Assembly: GCF_004348725.1 (NCBI RefSeq)
Contig: NZ_SMKR01000059.1
Coordinates: 1-38,156, forward strand
Length of the DNA: 38,156 nucleotides
Source: Kribbella turkmenica
GTDB taxonomy: Bacteria > Actinomycetota > Actinomycetes > Propionibacteriales > Kribbellaceae
Direction: 5' to 3'
The position numbers and the translations under genes are program-made. The notes beneath the pieces are model-generated. The model saw nothing but the letters and a program-made list of their open reading frames with translations, did no database searches and was not told the DNA's origin. Within the stretch, counting starts at the first letter, position 1. Each line of letters begins with the position of its first letter. This document shows, piece by piece, positions 1 through 8,386 of this stretch.

Positions 1-17
1 GTTTGGGGGCGGGTGGA

Positions 18-1391
18 TCAGGCGTCGTAGTCGTCGATCAGGGGGACGCGGACCTCGATCACCAGGCCGCCGCCGATCGGTGGGCGGGCTGCCACGCGGC
101 CGCCGACCCGGGCCGCCTCGGAGCGGACGATCGCCAGCCCGAGACCGGTCCCCGGCATCTCCCGGTGGTGCGCGCTCCGCCAGAACCGCTCGCCGACCTT
201 CTTCAGGTCGCGCGAGCCGAGCCCGAGGCCGTGGTCGCGGACCGACAGCACCACCTCGGTACCGTCCCGGGTGACCGACACCTCCACCGGCGGGGCGCCG
301 TACTTGGAGGCGTTGTCGAGCAGGACGTCGAGGATGTCGTCCACCTCGAGCTCCGGGGCGACGCCGCCCGGCACCATCTCGCCGATGACCAATTCCATGT
401 CGTCGGCGGCGTACACGGCCTTCCAGCCGACCAGCCGCTCCTTCACCGCCTGGGCCAGGTCCAGTGGCGCCTCGTTGCTGTCGGCATCGGCCCCGGGGCG
501 GTCCGAGCCGGCCAGCCGGGACAGCCGCTGGACGATCCGGCCGAGCCGGTCGATGTCGCTGAGCGCGAACCGGGCCGTCGGCGACAGCCGGGACAGACCC
601 TCGATGTGGATCCGCGCCGAGGTCAGCGGCGTCCGGAGCTGATGGGAGGCGTCGGCAACGAACTCGCGCTCGCGCTGGCGTGCCTGGTGCAGGCTGAGGG
701 CCATCGAGTTGAAGCTGTCGCCGAGCCGGCGCAGCTCCGGTGCGCGGCCGTCGGTGGACACCCGGGTGTCCAGGGCGCCGCGGGTGATCTGGTGGGTCGC
801 GTTGTCGAGGTCGTTCAGCGGCCGCAGCACCCAGCGGGTGATCGGCCGGACGATGCCGATGACGATCGCGCCGATGCTGATCAGCAGACCGCCGAGGAGC
901 AGGAGCAGCCCGCTCTGCACCTGGTCGCGGGCCTTCTCGGTCGGCACCCGCAGTACGGCGGCGCCGAGTACCCGGCCGTTGTTCACGACCGGGCGGGCGA
1001 CCACCATCTCGCCGGTGCGCCACGGGAACAGCGCCGGCGGCTCCGCCGGGAGGCGGCCGGCCAGCGTGCTGTCGAGCGCGACCTTCAGGTCCGGCTCGTT
1101 CACCTCGACGCCGGAGCGCGAGGTGGCCACCACCCGCCGGTCGACGTCGACGACGAACACCGGCGTGTTGTAGAGCTCGTGGTACCGGACGGCCAGCTCG
1201 CGCAGGTTGGCGATGTCACCGGACTGCAGCGGCGACTCCGCCATGGTGGCGAACCAGTCCGCGTCGTTGCTGCGGGACAGGAACAGCGTCCGCGACGTAC
1301 TGGTGGCGATGTAGTTGGCCAGCGGTACGGCGGCGACGACGGCCAGGATGATGACCATCGGAACGAGTGACTGCAGCAGACGACGGCGCAA
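18..1391 (-). CDS. Sensor histidine kinase of a two-component system
   Basis: Membrane histidine kinase of 457 residues. Two membrane segments (about 11-29 and 158-181) flank an extracytoplasmic sensor domain with RVVATSRSGVEV. A HAMP-like linker follows at about 180-235. The phosphoacceptor box is ADASHQLRTPLTSAR with His250, then the N box DNASKYG, DHGLGLG and GTGLGLAIV of the ATPase domain. The start is a TTG placed 3 bases after the regulator stop, which implies translational coupling; a downstream ATG at MVIILAVV is an alternative. The partner regulator is immediately upstream and a TAXI-TRAP transporter diverges from the pair. By analogy with TctDE-type systems it probably senses the transported solute or a related signal, but the ligand cannot be read from sequence. 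Confidence 0.93.
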   Translation of the reverse strand: MRRRLLQSLVPMVIILAVVAAVPLANYIATSTSRTLFLSRSNDADWFATMAESPLQSGDIANLRELAVRYHELYNTPVFVVDVDRRVVATSRSGVEVNEPDLKVALDSTLAGRLPAEPPALFPWRTGEMVVARPVVNNGRVLGAAVLRVPTEKARDQVQSGLLLLLGGLLISIGAIVIGIVRPITRWVLRPLNDLDNATHQITRGALDTRVSTDGRAPELRRLGDSFNSMALSLHQARQREREFVADASHQLRTPLTSARIHIEGLSRLSPTARFALSDIDRLGRIVQRLSRLAGSDRPGADADSNEAPLDLAQAVKERLVGWKAVYAADDMELVIGEMVPGGVAPELEVDDILDVLLDNASKYGAPPVEVSVTRDGTEVVLSVRDHGLGLGSRDLKKVGERFWRSAHHREMPGTGLGLAIVRSEAARVGGRVAARPPIGGGLVIEVRVPLIDDYDA

Positions 1392-1394
1392 CGG

Positions 1395-2060
1395 TCAGTC
1401 CGAACCCAGGCGGTAACCCACGCCGCGGATGGTCTGCACCAGCTCGGGGCGGCCGAGCTTGGCCCGCAGGCTGGCCACGTGCACGTCCATCGTCCGCGAC
1501 GAGGCCTCGAAGACGGACTGCCAGGCGTACAGGGCGACCTGTTCGCGGGGGACCACCCGGCCGTGGTGAGCGGCCAGCACAGCTAGCACGTCGAACTCCT
1601 TGCGGGTCAGGCTGATGGGCTTGTCCGCGACCTGGACGGTCCGGGCCTCGATGTCCACGGTCAGGTCGCCGACGGTCACCCGGGGGCGGGGCTGCAAGAG
1701 GCCGGTACGACGAAGTACAGCATCGATCCGGGCCAGGAGTTCGGATATCGCGAACGGCTTGACCACGTAGTCGTCCGCGCCGCTGCGCAACCCGCGGACC
1801 CGGTCGGCCGCCTCGCCGCGCGCGGTCACCGCGATCACCGGCACGTCGGAGACCGTGCGGATCTGCCGGCACACGTTGATCCCGTCCCCGTCCGGCAGGC
1901 CCAGGTCCAGCAGGACCAGGTCGCCGGGGTCCGCCGCGAGGGCATCCGCGGCCGTCCGGACATGTGTCACCATCAAGCCGTAGCGCCGCAAGGCGGGTAT
2001 CAGGGCATTCGCGATATCGAGATCGTCCTCGACCAACAGGATCCTGACGGCGCCACTCAT
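1395..2060 (-). CDS. OmpR-family response regulator
   Basis: DNA-binding response regulator of 221 residues. The receiver domain carries the acidic pair EDD at 11-13, phosphoacceptor Asp52 (LLDLGLPDGDG) and Lys101 (VVKPF). A winged-helix C-terminal domain follows, with LTRKEFDVLAVLA and a terminal TIRGVGYRLG. I chose the ATG at 2060 rather than the longer open frame because a TACGAT -10 box lies exactly 6 bases upstream, fitting a leaderless transcript, and because MSGAVRILLVEDD is a normal receiver start. It is co-transcribed with the kinase and probably controls the divergent transporter genes starting at 2178 (inference from gene order). Confidence 0.93.
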   Translation of the reverse strand: MSGAVRILLVEDDLDIANALIPALRRYGLMVTHVRTAADALAADPGDLVLLDLGLPDGDGINVCRQIRTVSDVPVIAVTARGEAADRVRGLRSGADDYVVKPFAISELLARIDAVLRRTGLLQPRPRVTVGDLTVDIEARTVQVADKPISLTRKEFDVLAVLAAHHGRVVPREQVALYAWQSVFEASSRTMDVHVASLRAKLGRPELVQTIRGVGYRLGSD

Positions 2061-2072
2061 GCGGTGATCGTA
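2061..2072 (-). promoter_or_regulatory. Leaderless promoter of the response regulator
   Basis: On the minus strand TACGAT is followed by six bases and the ATG at 2060. There is no Shine-Dalgarno. This TANNNT-n6-start arrangement recurs before the TetR, MarR, PlsC and DUF2752 genes here and is typical of actinobacterial leaderless genes. Confidence 0.55.
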
Positions 2073-2177
2073 GGCCAGGAGGCGCTCATGTGTGTCAGAT
2101 CTTGGTAAAGACGTAATCACGCGACTCCACGCAGTGTTCAGCAAGATTAGCCTTCCGGCCACAGGAGGGAACCGGTA

Positions 2178-4202
2178 GTGACTGTCGGTATCGGGACGGG
2201 GGGCGGCTTGACCGCGCCCTCCGACGACGAGCTCGCCGAGTACGAGCAGGAACGGCCCGCTCGGCGGCTCCGGCCTGCCCTGGACACGGTGATTGCGGTC
2301 TGGTGCGCAATCGTCAGCGTCGGCGTGCTGCTGCAGGTCTTCTTTCCTCTACCACAAGGCACCCAGTTCTACCTGGTGATCTTTCTCGCAGCCGTTCTGC
2401 CGGTCACGCTGCTCAGCTACCGCGGCTGGAAGGTGCCGGCGTTCCTGAACCCGCTCAAGAACCGCGCCCATGACGACCCCGGGATCACCGACTGGATCCT
2501 GGCCGTTGTCGCCTTCGCGGTCTGCGTCTATCCACTCTTCGGTTTCGACGGGTATCTCGAACGACGCCAGGCGCCGACGATGGTCGACATACTCGTCGGC
2601 GCCCTGCTTCTGGTGCTGCTGCTCGAGGCCTGCCGCCGGACGACCGGCTGGGTGCTGCCGGCGTTCAGCCTGTTGTTCGTCGCCTACGCGTACTACGGCG
2701 GGTATCTGCCCTACACGTGGTCACTCGCGCACCAGGGCTTCAACTTCGACGCGATCATCGCGCAGTTCACCATGGGCACGGCCGGCTTCTACGGCACCCC
2801 GCTGGCCGTCGCTGCCAGCTACATCGTGCTGTTCACCATCTACGGTGCCGTCCTGGACTACTCCGGGGCCGGGAAGTTCTTCATCGACCTGTCGTTCGCG
2901 GCCTTCAAGCGCAGCCGGACGGCGCCCGGGCGCACCGTCACGCTGGCCGGCTTCCTGCTCGGCAGCGTCTCCGGTTCGGGGACGGCGACCGCGGTGTCGC
3001 TCGGCACCGTGTCCTGGCCGATCCTGCGCCGGGCCGGCTACCCGGCCGAACCGGCCGGCGGCATGCTCGCCGCGGCCGGCATCGGCGCGATCCTGTCGCC
3101 GCCGACCCTGGGCGCGGCCGCGTTCATCATCGCCGAATTCCTGCAGGTGTCCTACCTGACGGTCCTCGGGTACGCCGTCATCCCGACCATCCTGTACTAC
3201 CTGGGCATCCTGCTCGCGATCGAGATGGACGCCCGCCGGCACGGCACGACGTCGACCGAGACGTCCACGAACTCGGCGCTGCGGCTGCTGCTGCGGTTCG
3301 GGTACCACTTCCTGTCGTTGTTCGTGATCGTCGGCTTCATGGCGGTCGGCGTCCCGCCGTTCAAGGCCGTGGTCTACGCGGTGATCGTCCAGTTCGGGCT
3401 GTCGTTCCTGGACCGTGAGCACCGGCTGACCGCCGGGAGGCTGTTCAAGGCGCTTGCCCAGGGCACCCGTTCGGTGCTGCCGGTGGCGGCCACCTGTGCG
3501 ACCGCCGGCGTGATCGTCGCGGTCACCACGCAGACCGGGCTGGGGCTGAACCTGGCCGAGATCATCGTCGACGCGGCCCGCGGGCTGACCGACAACCACA
3601 CCGTGGTGCTGATCCTGACCGTGGTGCTGTCGGCGTTCGCCGTACTGATCCTCGGCCTGGCCGTGCCGGTGACCGCGTCGTTCATCATCGCGGCCGTGAT
3701 CATCGCGCCGGCGCTGGTGCAGCTCGGGGTGACGCAGCCCGAGGCGTACATGTTCATCTTCTACTACGCCGTGCTGTCGGAGGTGTCGCCGCCGACCGCG
3801 CTGGCCGCGGTGGCCACGTCCGCGATCACCGGCGGCCGGGTGATGTCGACGATGTGGCAGGCGTGGAAGTACACGCTGCCGGCGTTCCTGGTCCCGTTCG
3901 CGTTCGTGCTGACCGACAACGGCGCGCACCTGCTGGGTCAGGGAGCGTTCGCCGGCATGGTGTGGACGCTGGCGGTCTCGATGCTGGCGGTCGCCGCGCT
4001 CGCGGTGGTCACCGGCGGGTGGATCGTGGTGGCCACCAGCTGGATCGAGCGTTCGTTGTGCGTGCCGGCCGCGTTGCTGCTGCTCTACCTGACCCCCGTA
4101 ACCATCGGGGCCGGAATCTGTTTGCTACTTGTTGCCGTCGTCATCAACCTGATCCGGCGTTCACGTCAGGCCGGACCAACGGAAGGATCGGTCGCTCCAT
4201 GA
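2178..4202 (+). CDS. TRAP transporter permease, fused 4TM/12TM (TAXI type)
   Basis: Integral membrane permease of 674 residues joining the small and large TRAP membrane subunits in one chain, as is usual for TAXI-type TRAP systems that import organic acids by ion-driven secondary transport. About 35 soluble residues precede many hydrophobic helices. The glycine-rich GSVSGSGTATAVSLGT and ILSPPTLGAAAF segments are typical of the large subunit. The GTG start has an AGGAGGGA ribosome site nearby (2163-2170). Its stop overlaps the next gene as ATGA, so the binding protein is translationally coupled. A TAGCCT box at 2148-2153 could be its -10, with no good -35, which would suit activation by the divergent regulator. 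The substrate is unknown. Confidence 0.95.
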   Translation: MTVGIGTGGGLTAPSDDELAEYEQERPARRLRPALDTVIAVWCAIVSVGVLLQVFFPLPQGTQFYLVIFLAAVLPVTLLSYRGWKVPAFLNPLKNRAHDDPGITDWILAVVAFAVCVYPLFGFDGYLERRQAPTMVDILVGALLLVLLLEACRRTTGWVLPAFSLLFVAYAYYGGYLPYTWSLAHQGFNFDAIIAQFTMGTAGFYGTPLAVAASYIVLFTIYGAVLDYSGAGKFFIDLSFAAFKRSRTAPGRTVTLAGFLLGSVSGSGTATAVSLGTVSWPILRRAGYPAEPAGGMLAAAGIGAILSPPTLGAAAFIIAEFLQVSYLTVLGYAVIPTILYYLGILLAIEMDARRHGTTSTETSTNSALRLLLRFGYHFLSLFVIVGFMAVGVPPFKAVVYAVIVQFGLSFLDREHRLTAGRLFKALAQGTRSVLPVAATCATAGVIVAVTTQTGLGLNLAEIIVDAARGLTDNHTVVLILTVVLSAFAVLILGLAVPVTASFIIAAVIIAPALVQLGVTQPEAYMFIFYYAVLSEVSPPTALAAVATSAITGGRVMSTMWQAWKYTLPAFLVPFAFVLTDNGAHLLGQGAFAGMVWTLAVSMLAVAALAVVTGGWIVVATSWIERSLCVPAALLLLYLTPVTIGAGICLLLVAVVINLIRRSRQAGPTEGSVAP

Positions 4203-5176
4203 GAATCCGTCGCCTCCCCGCCACCCTGGTGGCGCTCGCCGCGGCCACCTCGCTGGTCGCCTGCGGTGGCCAGCGGGAACCCTCCGGATCCGGTTCGGCC
4301 GACGGCGGCCGGCTGACCATTGCCACCGGCAACACCACCGGCGTCTACTACCAGCTCGGCGGTGCGCTGGCGTCGCTGATCTCGCAGAAGGTGTCCGGCT
4401 ACCGGGCGACCGCGAGCGAGACCGGCGCGTCGGTGCAGAACGTCCAGGGCCTGGTGGCCGGCAACTACGACATCGCGTTCTCCCTCGGTGACACCGCGGC
4501 CGACGCCGTGAAGGGAGAGAACAGCTTCACGACGCCGCAGGAAGTGGTCGCGCTCACCCGGCTGTACAACAACTACACGCAGGTCGCCGTCCGCACCTCG
4601 GCCGGCATCAACACGATCGCCGACCTGAAGGGCAAGCGGGTCTCGACCGGCTCGCCGAACTCCGGCACCGAGGTGATCGCCCGGCGCCTGCTCGAGGCGG
4701 CCGGTCTCGACCCGGCCAAGGACGTCACCGCGCAGCGGCTCGGGCTGCCGGAGTCGGTGGACGCGATGAAGTCCGGGTCGATCGACGCCCTGGTCTGGTC
4801 CGGCGGTCTGCCGACCGGTGGGATCACCGACCTGACCACGAGCATGGGCAAGAACGTGAAGCTCATCCCAATCGTCGACCTGCTGCCGAAGATGCAGGAG
4901 AAGTACGGCCCGGTCTACTCCCAGGCGCCGATCCCGGCGGCGACCTACAAGCAGCCGGCTGACGTCGCGACCATCGTCGTACCGAACGTGCTGCTGGTCC
5001 GCAAGGACATGAAGGACGACCTGGCCGAGCAGCTGACCAAGGTCATCTACGAGAACAAGGACGCCCTCGTCGCGGTGAACGCCGCCGCCAAGGGCATCGA
5101 CCTGGCGAACGCCGACAAGACCGATCCGGTGGAGGTCCACCCGGGCGCGAAGAAGGCGATCGACGGGCTCAGATAA
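4199..5176 (+). CDS. TAXI family TRAP solute-binding lipoprotein
   Basis: Extracytoplasmic solute receptor of 325 residues for the permease just upstream. A signal peptide ends in the lipobox LVAC (Cys22), followed by a Gly/Ser linker. LTIATGNTTGVYYQLGGALA is the hallmark N-terminus of the TAXI family, and GKRVSTGSPNSGTEVIARR lies in the middle. The ATG overlaps the permease stop, and the open frame upstream of it is only a shadow of the permease gene. Captured solute is handed to the fused permease; the ligand could be a dicarboxylate or amino acid but cannot be assigned. Confidence 0.94.
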   Translation: MRIRRLPATLVALAAATSLVACGGQREPSGSGSADGGRLTIATGNTTGVYYQLGGALASLISQKVSGYRATASETGASVQNVQGLVAGNYDIAFSLGDTAADAVKGENSFTTPQEVVALTRLYNNYTQVAVRTSAGINTIADLKGKRVSTGSPNSGTEVIARRLLEAAGLDPAKDVTAQRLGLPESVDAMKSGSIDALVWSGGLPTGGITDLTTSMGKNVKLIPIVDLLPKMQEKYGPVYSQAPIPAATYKQPADVATIVVPNVLLVRKDMKDDLAEQLTKVIYENKDALVAVNAAAKGIDLANADKTDPVEVHPGAKKAIDGLR

Positions 5177-5183
5177 CCCGGAC

Positions 5184-5297
5184 CGTCCTCCCCGCACACC
5201 AGGCGCAGCGGAGGAGGACGTAGGTCCCACCTCCGCACACCAGGCGCAGCGGACGGCGGGACCGCAGCCGGCTCTCACAACCAGGCGCAGTGAGAGC
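5184..5297. repeat. Three tandem hairpins sharing one loop sequence
   Basis: Three consecutive inverted repeats follow the TRAP operon. Hairpin 1 (5184-5220): cgtcctccccgc pairs with gcgg-a-ggaggacg. Hairpin 2 (5223-5263): ggtccc/gggacc outside and tccgc/gcgga inside. Hairpin 3 (5271-5297): gctctcac/gtgagagc, perfect. The loops are acaccaggcgca, acaccaggcgca and aaccaggcgca. The stems differ but the loops are kept, as expected for a structured RNA or protein-binding element. They could also be tandem terminators or a dispersed hairpin repeat; the functional strand is not known. Confidence 0.75.
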
Positions 5298-5301
5298 AGG
5301 C

Positions 5302-5349
5302 GGCCGGGCCCGGCCCTTCGGAGGCATCCGGAGGACACCGGGCCCGGCC
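5302..5349. terminator. Strong bidirectional terminator hairpin
   Basis: ggccgggcccgg at 5302-5313 pairs perfectly with ccgggcccggcc at 5338-5349, a 12-bp GC stem. It lies between the TRAP operon and the convergent hemerythrin-like gene, so it can serve both. There is no U tract, as is common in high-GC actinobacteria. Confidence 0.7.
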
Positions 5350-5356
5350 TTCGTCG

Positions 5357-6013
5357 TCAGCGGGCGTCTTCCTCGGTCTCCGGCATCGGCGTGCCGTAGA
5401 GGTAGTGCGACAACGCCGAGTCGCGCTTGGGGTGCACGTGGTACTTGGTCGGTACGACGCGGCCTTCGGCGCTGTCCCACGCGGTGTCGGCGACTCGCCA
5501 CATCCGGTGCGCCAGCCGTCCCGCCATCCCTGTGTGCGGTGAGTACGGGTGTGCTCGGGTCGGCGCGACTTCCTCCGCCTCGAGCAGTTGCTCGGTCAGC
5601 GAGTTGACGTCGGAGTCGTCCATCTGGCCGCTGAGCTGCCGGCTGTATGCGGTCTCCAGTTGCTCGTGCTCGGCGAGCAGCCGGTCGATCGACTGCCACA
5701 CCTCGCGCGACGTCAGGTCCTGCATGCGACTGTCGCCGTACTGGCGCCCCTTCAGGAATCGCAGCGACCGCTCCAGTTCCTTGGCGTTGCCGACGTAGGT
5801 GGTGACCAGGTCGTCGCCGTCCGGCAGGCGGCGCACATGCGGGAGGAGGACGTCCTCGGCGGCGGCGAGGTGCTGGGCCGCGATCGCGTAGAACCAGTCG
5901 GTCTGGTGCCGGCGTTCCGGGTGCGCGGCGGCCGGGTGCTGAGCCGGCTCGGCCAGCTCGCGGATCCGGGCGTGTTCGTAGGTCAGGGCCAGTTCGAGCG
6001 TCGAAGCGGTCAT
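5357..6013 (-). CDS. Hemerythrin-like (HHE) domain protein
   Basis: Protein of 218 residues, mostly helical. The N-terminal part has spaced His/Glu residues (YEHARIREL, AAQHLAAAEDVLLPHVRRL, LAEHEQLE) resembling an HHE cation-binding four-helix bundle that holds a di-iron or other metal site. The C-terminal third, with HPYSPHTGMAGRLAHRMWR, has no recognised domain. The ATG is preceded by GGAGGTGG. The gene is apparently monocistronic, between two terminator-like hairpins. Oxygen, nitric oxide or stress-related metal binding would fit the family, but no partner gene supports a specific role. Confidence 0.7.
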   Translation of the reverse strand: MTASTLELALTYEHARIRELAEPAQHPAAAHPERRHQTDWFYAIAAQHLAAAEDVLLPHVRRLPDGDDLVTTYVGNAKELERSLRFLKGRQYGDSRMQDLTSREVWQSIDRLLAEHEQLETAYSRQLSGQMDDSDVNSLTEQLLEAEEVAPTRAHPYSPHTGMAGRLAHRMWRVADTAWDSAEGRVVPTKYHVHPKRDSALSHYLYGTPMPETEEDAR

Positions 6014-6211
6014 GACAACCACCTCCAGGGGTCTTCCTCCCAGCCTGTGCCCATCACCCGGAGAGTGCAACCGTCGTCAGCAGGTGACCGGCGACGGCCG
6101 GCCTGATCACGTCCGGCCGCTCCACGTTCGCCAGACGCGCGGCCCGCGGTACGACGAGCAGCCGGCCGTCCCTCCGCCGATGTCGAGGCCAGCATCTGCT
6201 CGCCGGCCGCG

Positions 6212-6237
6212 CGGGCCGACCCTGATCGGTCGGCCCG
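6212..6237 (-). terminator. Terminator of the aldo/keto reductase gene
   Basis: cgggccgacc and ggtcggcccg form a perfect 10-bp stem with a 6-base loop, 27 bases after the reductase stop. The rest of 6014-6263 is upstream DNA of the hemerythrin-like gene and holds no other clear signal. Confidence 0.7.
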
Positions 6238-6263
6238 GGCGGGGTGCTGGCGAACGCCGACTG

Positions 6264-7298
6264 TCAGGCGTCGGAGCTCGTCTTCCAGAGGTTGATACCG
6301 GCCTCGACCGCGTCGGCGTCGATGGCCTCCAGTTCCTCCGCGGTGAACTCGAGGTTCTTGACCGCGGCGAGGTTGTTCTCCAGCTGGGTGACGCTGGAGG
6401 CGCCGATCAGCGCGCTGGTCACGCGGTCGTCACGCAACGTCCAGGCCAGCGCGAGCTGCGCCACGGACTGGCCGCGCTCCTTGGCGATCTCGCTGAGCGC
6501 GCGGACGTGCTTCAGCGTGTCCTCGGTCAGCGACTCCGGGTTCAGCGACTTGCCCTGCGCCGCCCGGGAGTCCGCCGGGACGCCGCCCAGGTAGCGGTCG
6601 GTGAGCACACCCTGCGCCAGCGGCGAGAACGCGATCACGCCGACACCCAGTTCACCGACGGTGTCCAGCAGGTCCTCCTCGATCCAGCGGTTCAGCATCG
6701 AGTACGACGGCTGGTGGATCAGCAGCGGCGTCCCGAGCTCCTGCAGGATCCGCGCCGCCTCCCGGGTCCGGTCCGCCGAGTACGAGGAGATGCCGGCGTA
6801 CAGCGCCTTGCCCGAGCGGACCGCGGCGTCGAGCGCGCCCATCGTCTCCTCGAGCGGGGTGTCCGGGTCGAACCGGTGCGAGTAGAAGATGTCGACGTAG
6901 TCCAGGCCCATCCGGCTCAGCGACTGGTCGAGCGAGGCGAGCAGGTACTTCCGCGAGCCGCCGCCCTGGCCGTACGGCCCCGGCCACATGTCGTAGCCGG
7001 CCTTGGTCGACAGGATCAGCTCGTCGCGGTACTGCTTGAAGTCGCGGGCGAAGTGCGTGCCGAAGTTCGTCTCCGCCGAGCCGTACGGCGGACCGTAGTT
7101 GTTCGCCAGGTCGAAGTGCGTGACGCCGAGATCGAACGCCCGGCGCAGGATGTCGCGCTGCGTGGCGAACGGCTTGTCGTCGCCGAAGTTGTGCCACAGT
7201 CCCAGCGAGATCGCGGGCAGCTGCAACCCGCTGCGCCCCGTCCGCCGGTAGGCCATCTGGTCGTCGTACCGGTCCTGAGCGGCTACGTAATCAGTCAC
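6264..7298 (-). CDS. Aldo/keto reductase, YghZ/Kv-beta-like
   Basis: Cytosolic NADPH-dependent oxidoreductase of 344 residues with the full aldo/keto reductase barrel. The catalytic Asp/Tyr are in THFDLANNYGPPYGSAE, the Lys in LSTKAGYDMWPG and the His in DIFYSHRFDP. GASSVTQLENNLAA forms part of the cofactor site. The MWPGPYGQGGSRKYLLASLDQS-like region (with one extra Gly) points to the YghZ group, known as L-glyceraldehyde 3-phosphate reductase, which detoxifies aldehydes. The GTG start has TGAGGTC upstream; an in-frame ATG at 7256 (MAYRRTGRSG) is possible but would lose 14 residues. It stands alone, so its substrate is set by family similarity only. Confidence 0.93.
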   Translation of the reverse strand: MTDYVAAQDRYDDQMAYRRTGRSGLQLPAISLGLWHNFGDDKPFATQRDILRRAFDLGVTHFDLANNYGPPYGSAETNFGTHFARDFKQYRDELILSTKAGYDMWPGPYGQGGGSRKYLLASLDQSLSRMGLDYVDIFYSHRFDPDTPLEETMGALDAAVRSGKALYAGISSYSADRTREAARILQELGTPLLIHQPSYSMLNRWIEEDLLDTVGELGVGVIAFSPLAQGVLTDRYLGGVPADSRAAQGKSLNPESLTEDTLKHVRALSEIAKERGQSVAQLALAWTLRDDRVTSALIGASSVTQLENNLAAVKNLEFTAEELEAIDADAVEAGINLWKTSSDA

Positions 7299-7399
7299 GA
7301 GACCTCAGTCTGCCTCATGTCGCGACAAGTGCAAGCCCCTTGTTTTACGGCAGAAACCCGAGCACTGACAGCCAGAAGCGGGCCTTCTTGATGCGGTCG

Positions 7400-8293
7400 T
7401 CAGGTCAGGGTGGACCAGGCAGCGGGCGGGCCGGCGGCGAAGAAGCGCAGGAGACCCAGGATCCGGCTACCGGGCGGCGCCGTCCAGTGACGTCGACCAG
7501 GCGACGGTTCGGCCGCGAGCTTGCCGAGACCCCAATCCAGGTGGAACCACAGCGTGGCCGCGGCGATCTCCTCCTCCCGCGGCGCGACACCGATTGCCGT
7601 GGCGCGCGTCTCGCCGAGGTACTCCGGGAGGATCGCGGCGACATGTTCGAGCGGCAGCTTGGCGAAGTCCATGCCGCGTGGCGCCCAGGCGGCGTCACCC
7701 CAGTCGACCAGCGCGCGGAGCCCGCCGTCCGGCCCGGTCAGAAGGTTGTGCGAGGCAACGTCTCCATGAATCAGCACCGTCGGTTCGCCCCGGTCGAACC
7801 GGTCGGCCAGCCTGGTGAACCATCCGCTCAGCCACTTCGCCGTCCCGAGGTCCAGGTACCCGCGTTCCGCCAGGTCGTCGACCGTCCGCCACGGATCGTC
7901 GCGTTCGTCTTGTGGAACTCCGGGCAGATCGATCCGCTCGGCCCGGTGCAGGCGGGCCAGTTGCTCTCCGAGCCCCACCGGTACGCCGACCGGCTCGACC
8001 CCGTGCACGCGCTCCATCACGACGTACGGCGCGTCGACCAGTCCGCGGCTGTCGTCGTACTCGACGACGGCCGGCGTCAGGACCCCCAGCGACCGGGCAA
8101 CGGGCACGACGCCCGCCTCCTTCCGCAGGTCGTCCTCGAACCCGGGCCGCGCGACCCGGAGGAACAACGCCTCGCCGAGCACGAATCCACGGTTCGCGAC
8201 GCCGCCCGCGACCTCGGCCACGTCCTGCGGTGGCACGCTGTGTCGCCGGCCGATCGCGGTGGCGCCCTGCAGAATCTCGTCGTGGTCGCCCAC
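7400..8293 (-). CDS. Aminoglycoside phosphotransferase-fold kinase
   Basis: Protein kinase-like phosphotransferase of 297 residues. LFLRVARPGFEDDLRKEAGVV contains the ATP-binding Lys/Arg region, VLIHGDVASHNLL is the catalytic HGDxxxxN loop and ALVDWGDAAW the metal-binding DWG-type motif. I chose the GTG at 8293 because AGGGAGGTG lies just before it; the GTG two codons earlier has the site too close. It could phosphorylate a small hydroxylated metabolite or an antibiotic; the family is too broad to say. It diverges from the flavin reductase gene across about 93 bases. Confidence 0.85.
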   Translation of the reverse strand: MGDHDEILQGATAIGRRHSVPPQDVAEVAGGVANRGFVLGEALFLRVARPGFEDDLRKEAGVVPVARSLGVLTPAVVEYDDSRGLVDAPYVVMERVHGVEPVGVPVGLGEQLARLHRAERIDLPGVPQDERDDPWRTVDDLAERGYLDLGTAKWLSGWFTRLADRFDRGEPTVLIHGDVASHNLLTGPDGGLRALVDWGDAAWAPRGMDFAKLPLEHVAAILPEYLGETRATAIGVAPREEEIAAATLWFHLDWGLGKLAAEPSPGRRHWTAPPGSRILGLLRFFAAGPPAAWSTLT

Positions 8294-8386
8294 CCGCACC
8301 TCCCTCGTCGTCGCGTCCTCGGTCCCACGATCCTTGTGCCGGGGGACGGTGGCGTCCACCGGATTTGATGTACTGCGGAGGTGCGT

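Noticed and set aside
5184..5297. CRISPR array
   Set aside because: Only three irregular units that are hairpins with different stems; no spacers of constant length and no cas genes.
4166..5338. Long minus-strand frame opposite the TAXI binding protein gene
   Set aside because: Arg-rich, no motif, and it crosses the hairpin array; a GC shadow of the real gene.
7345..7399. Short minus-strand frame (RIKKARFWLSVLGFLP) after the phosphotransferase stop
   Set aside because: No start codon or ribosome site and only about 18 codons; taken as chance.
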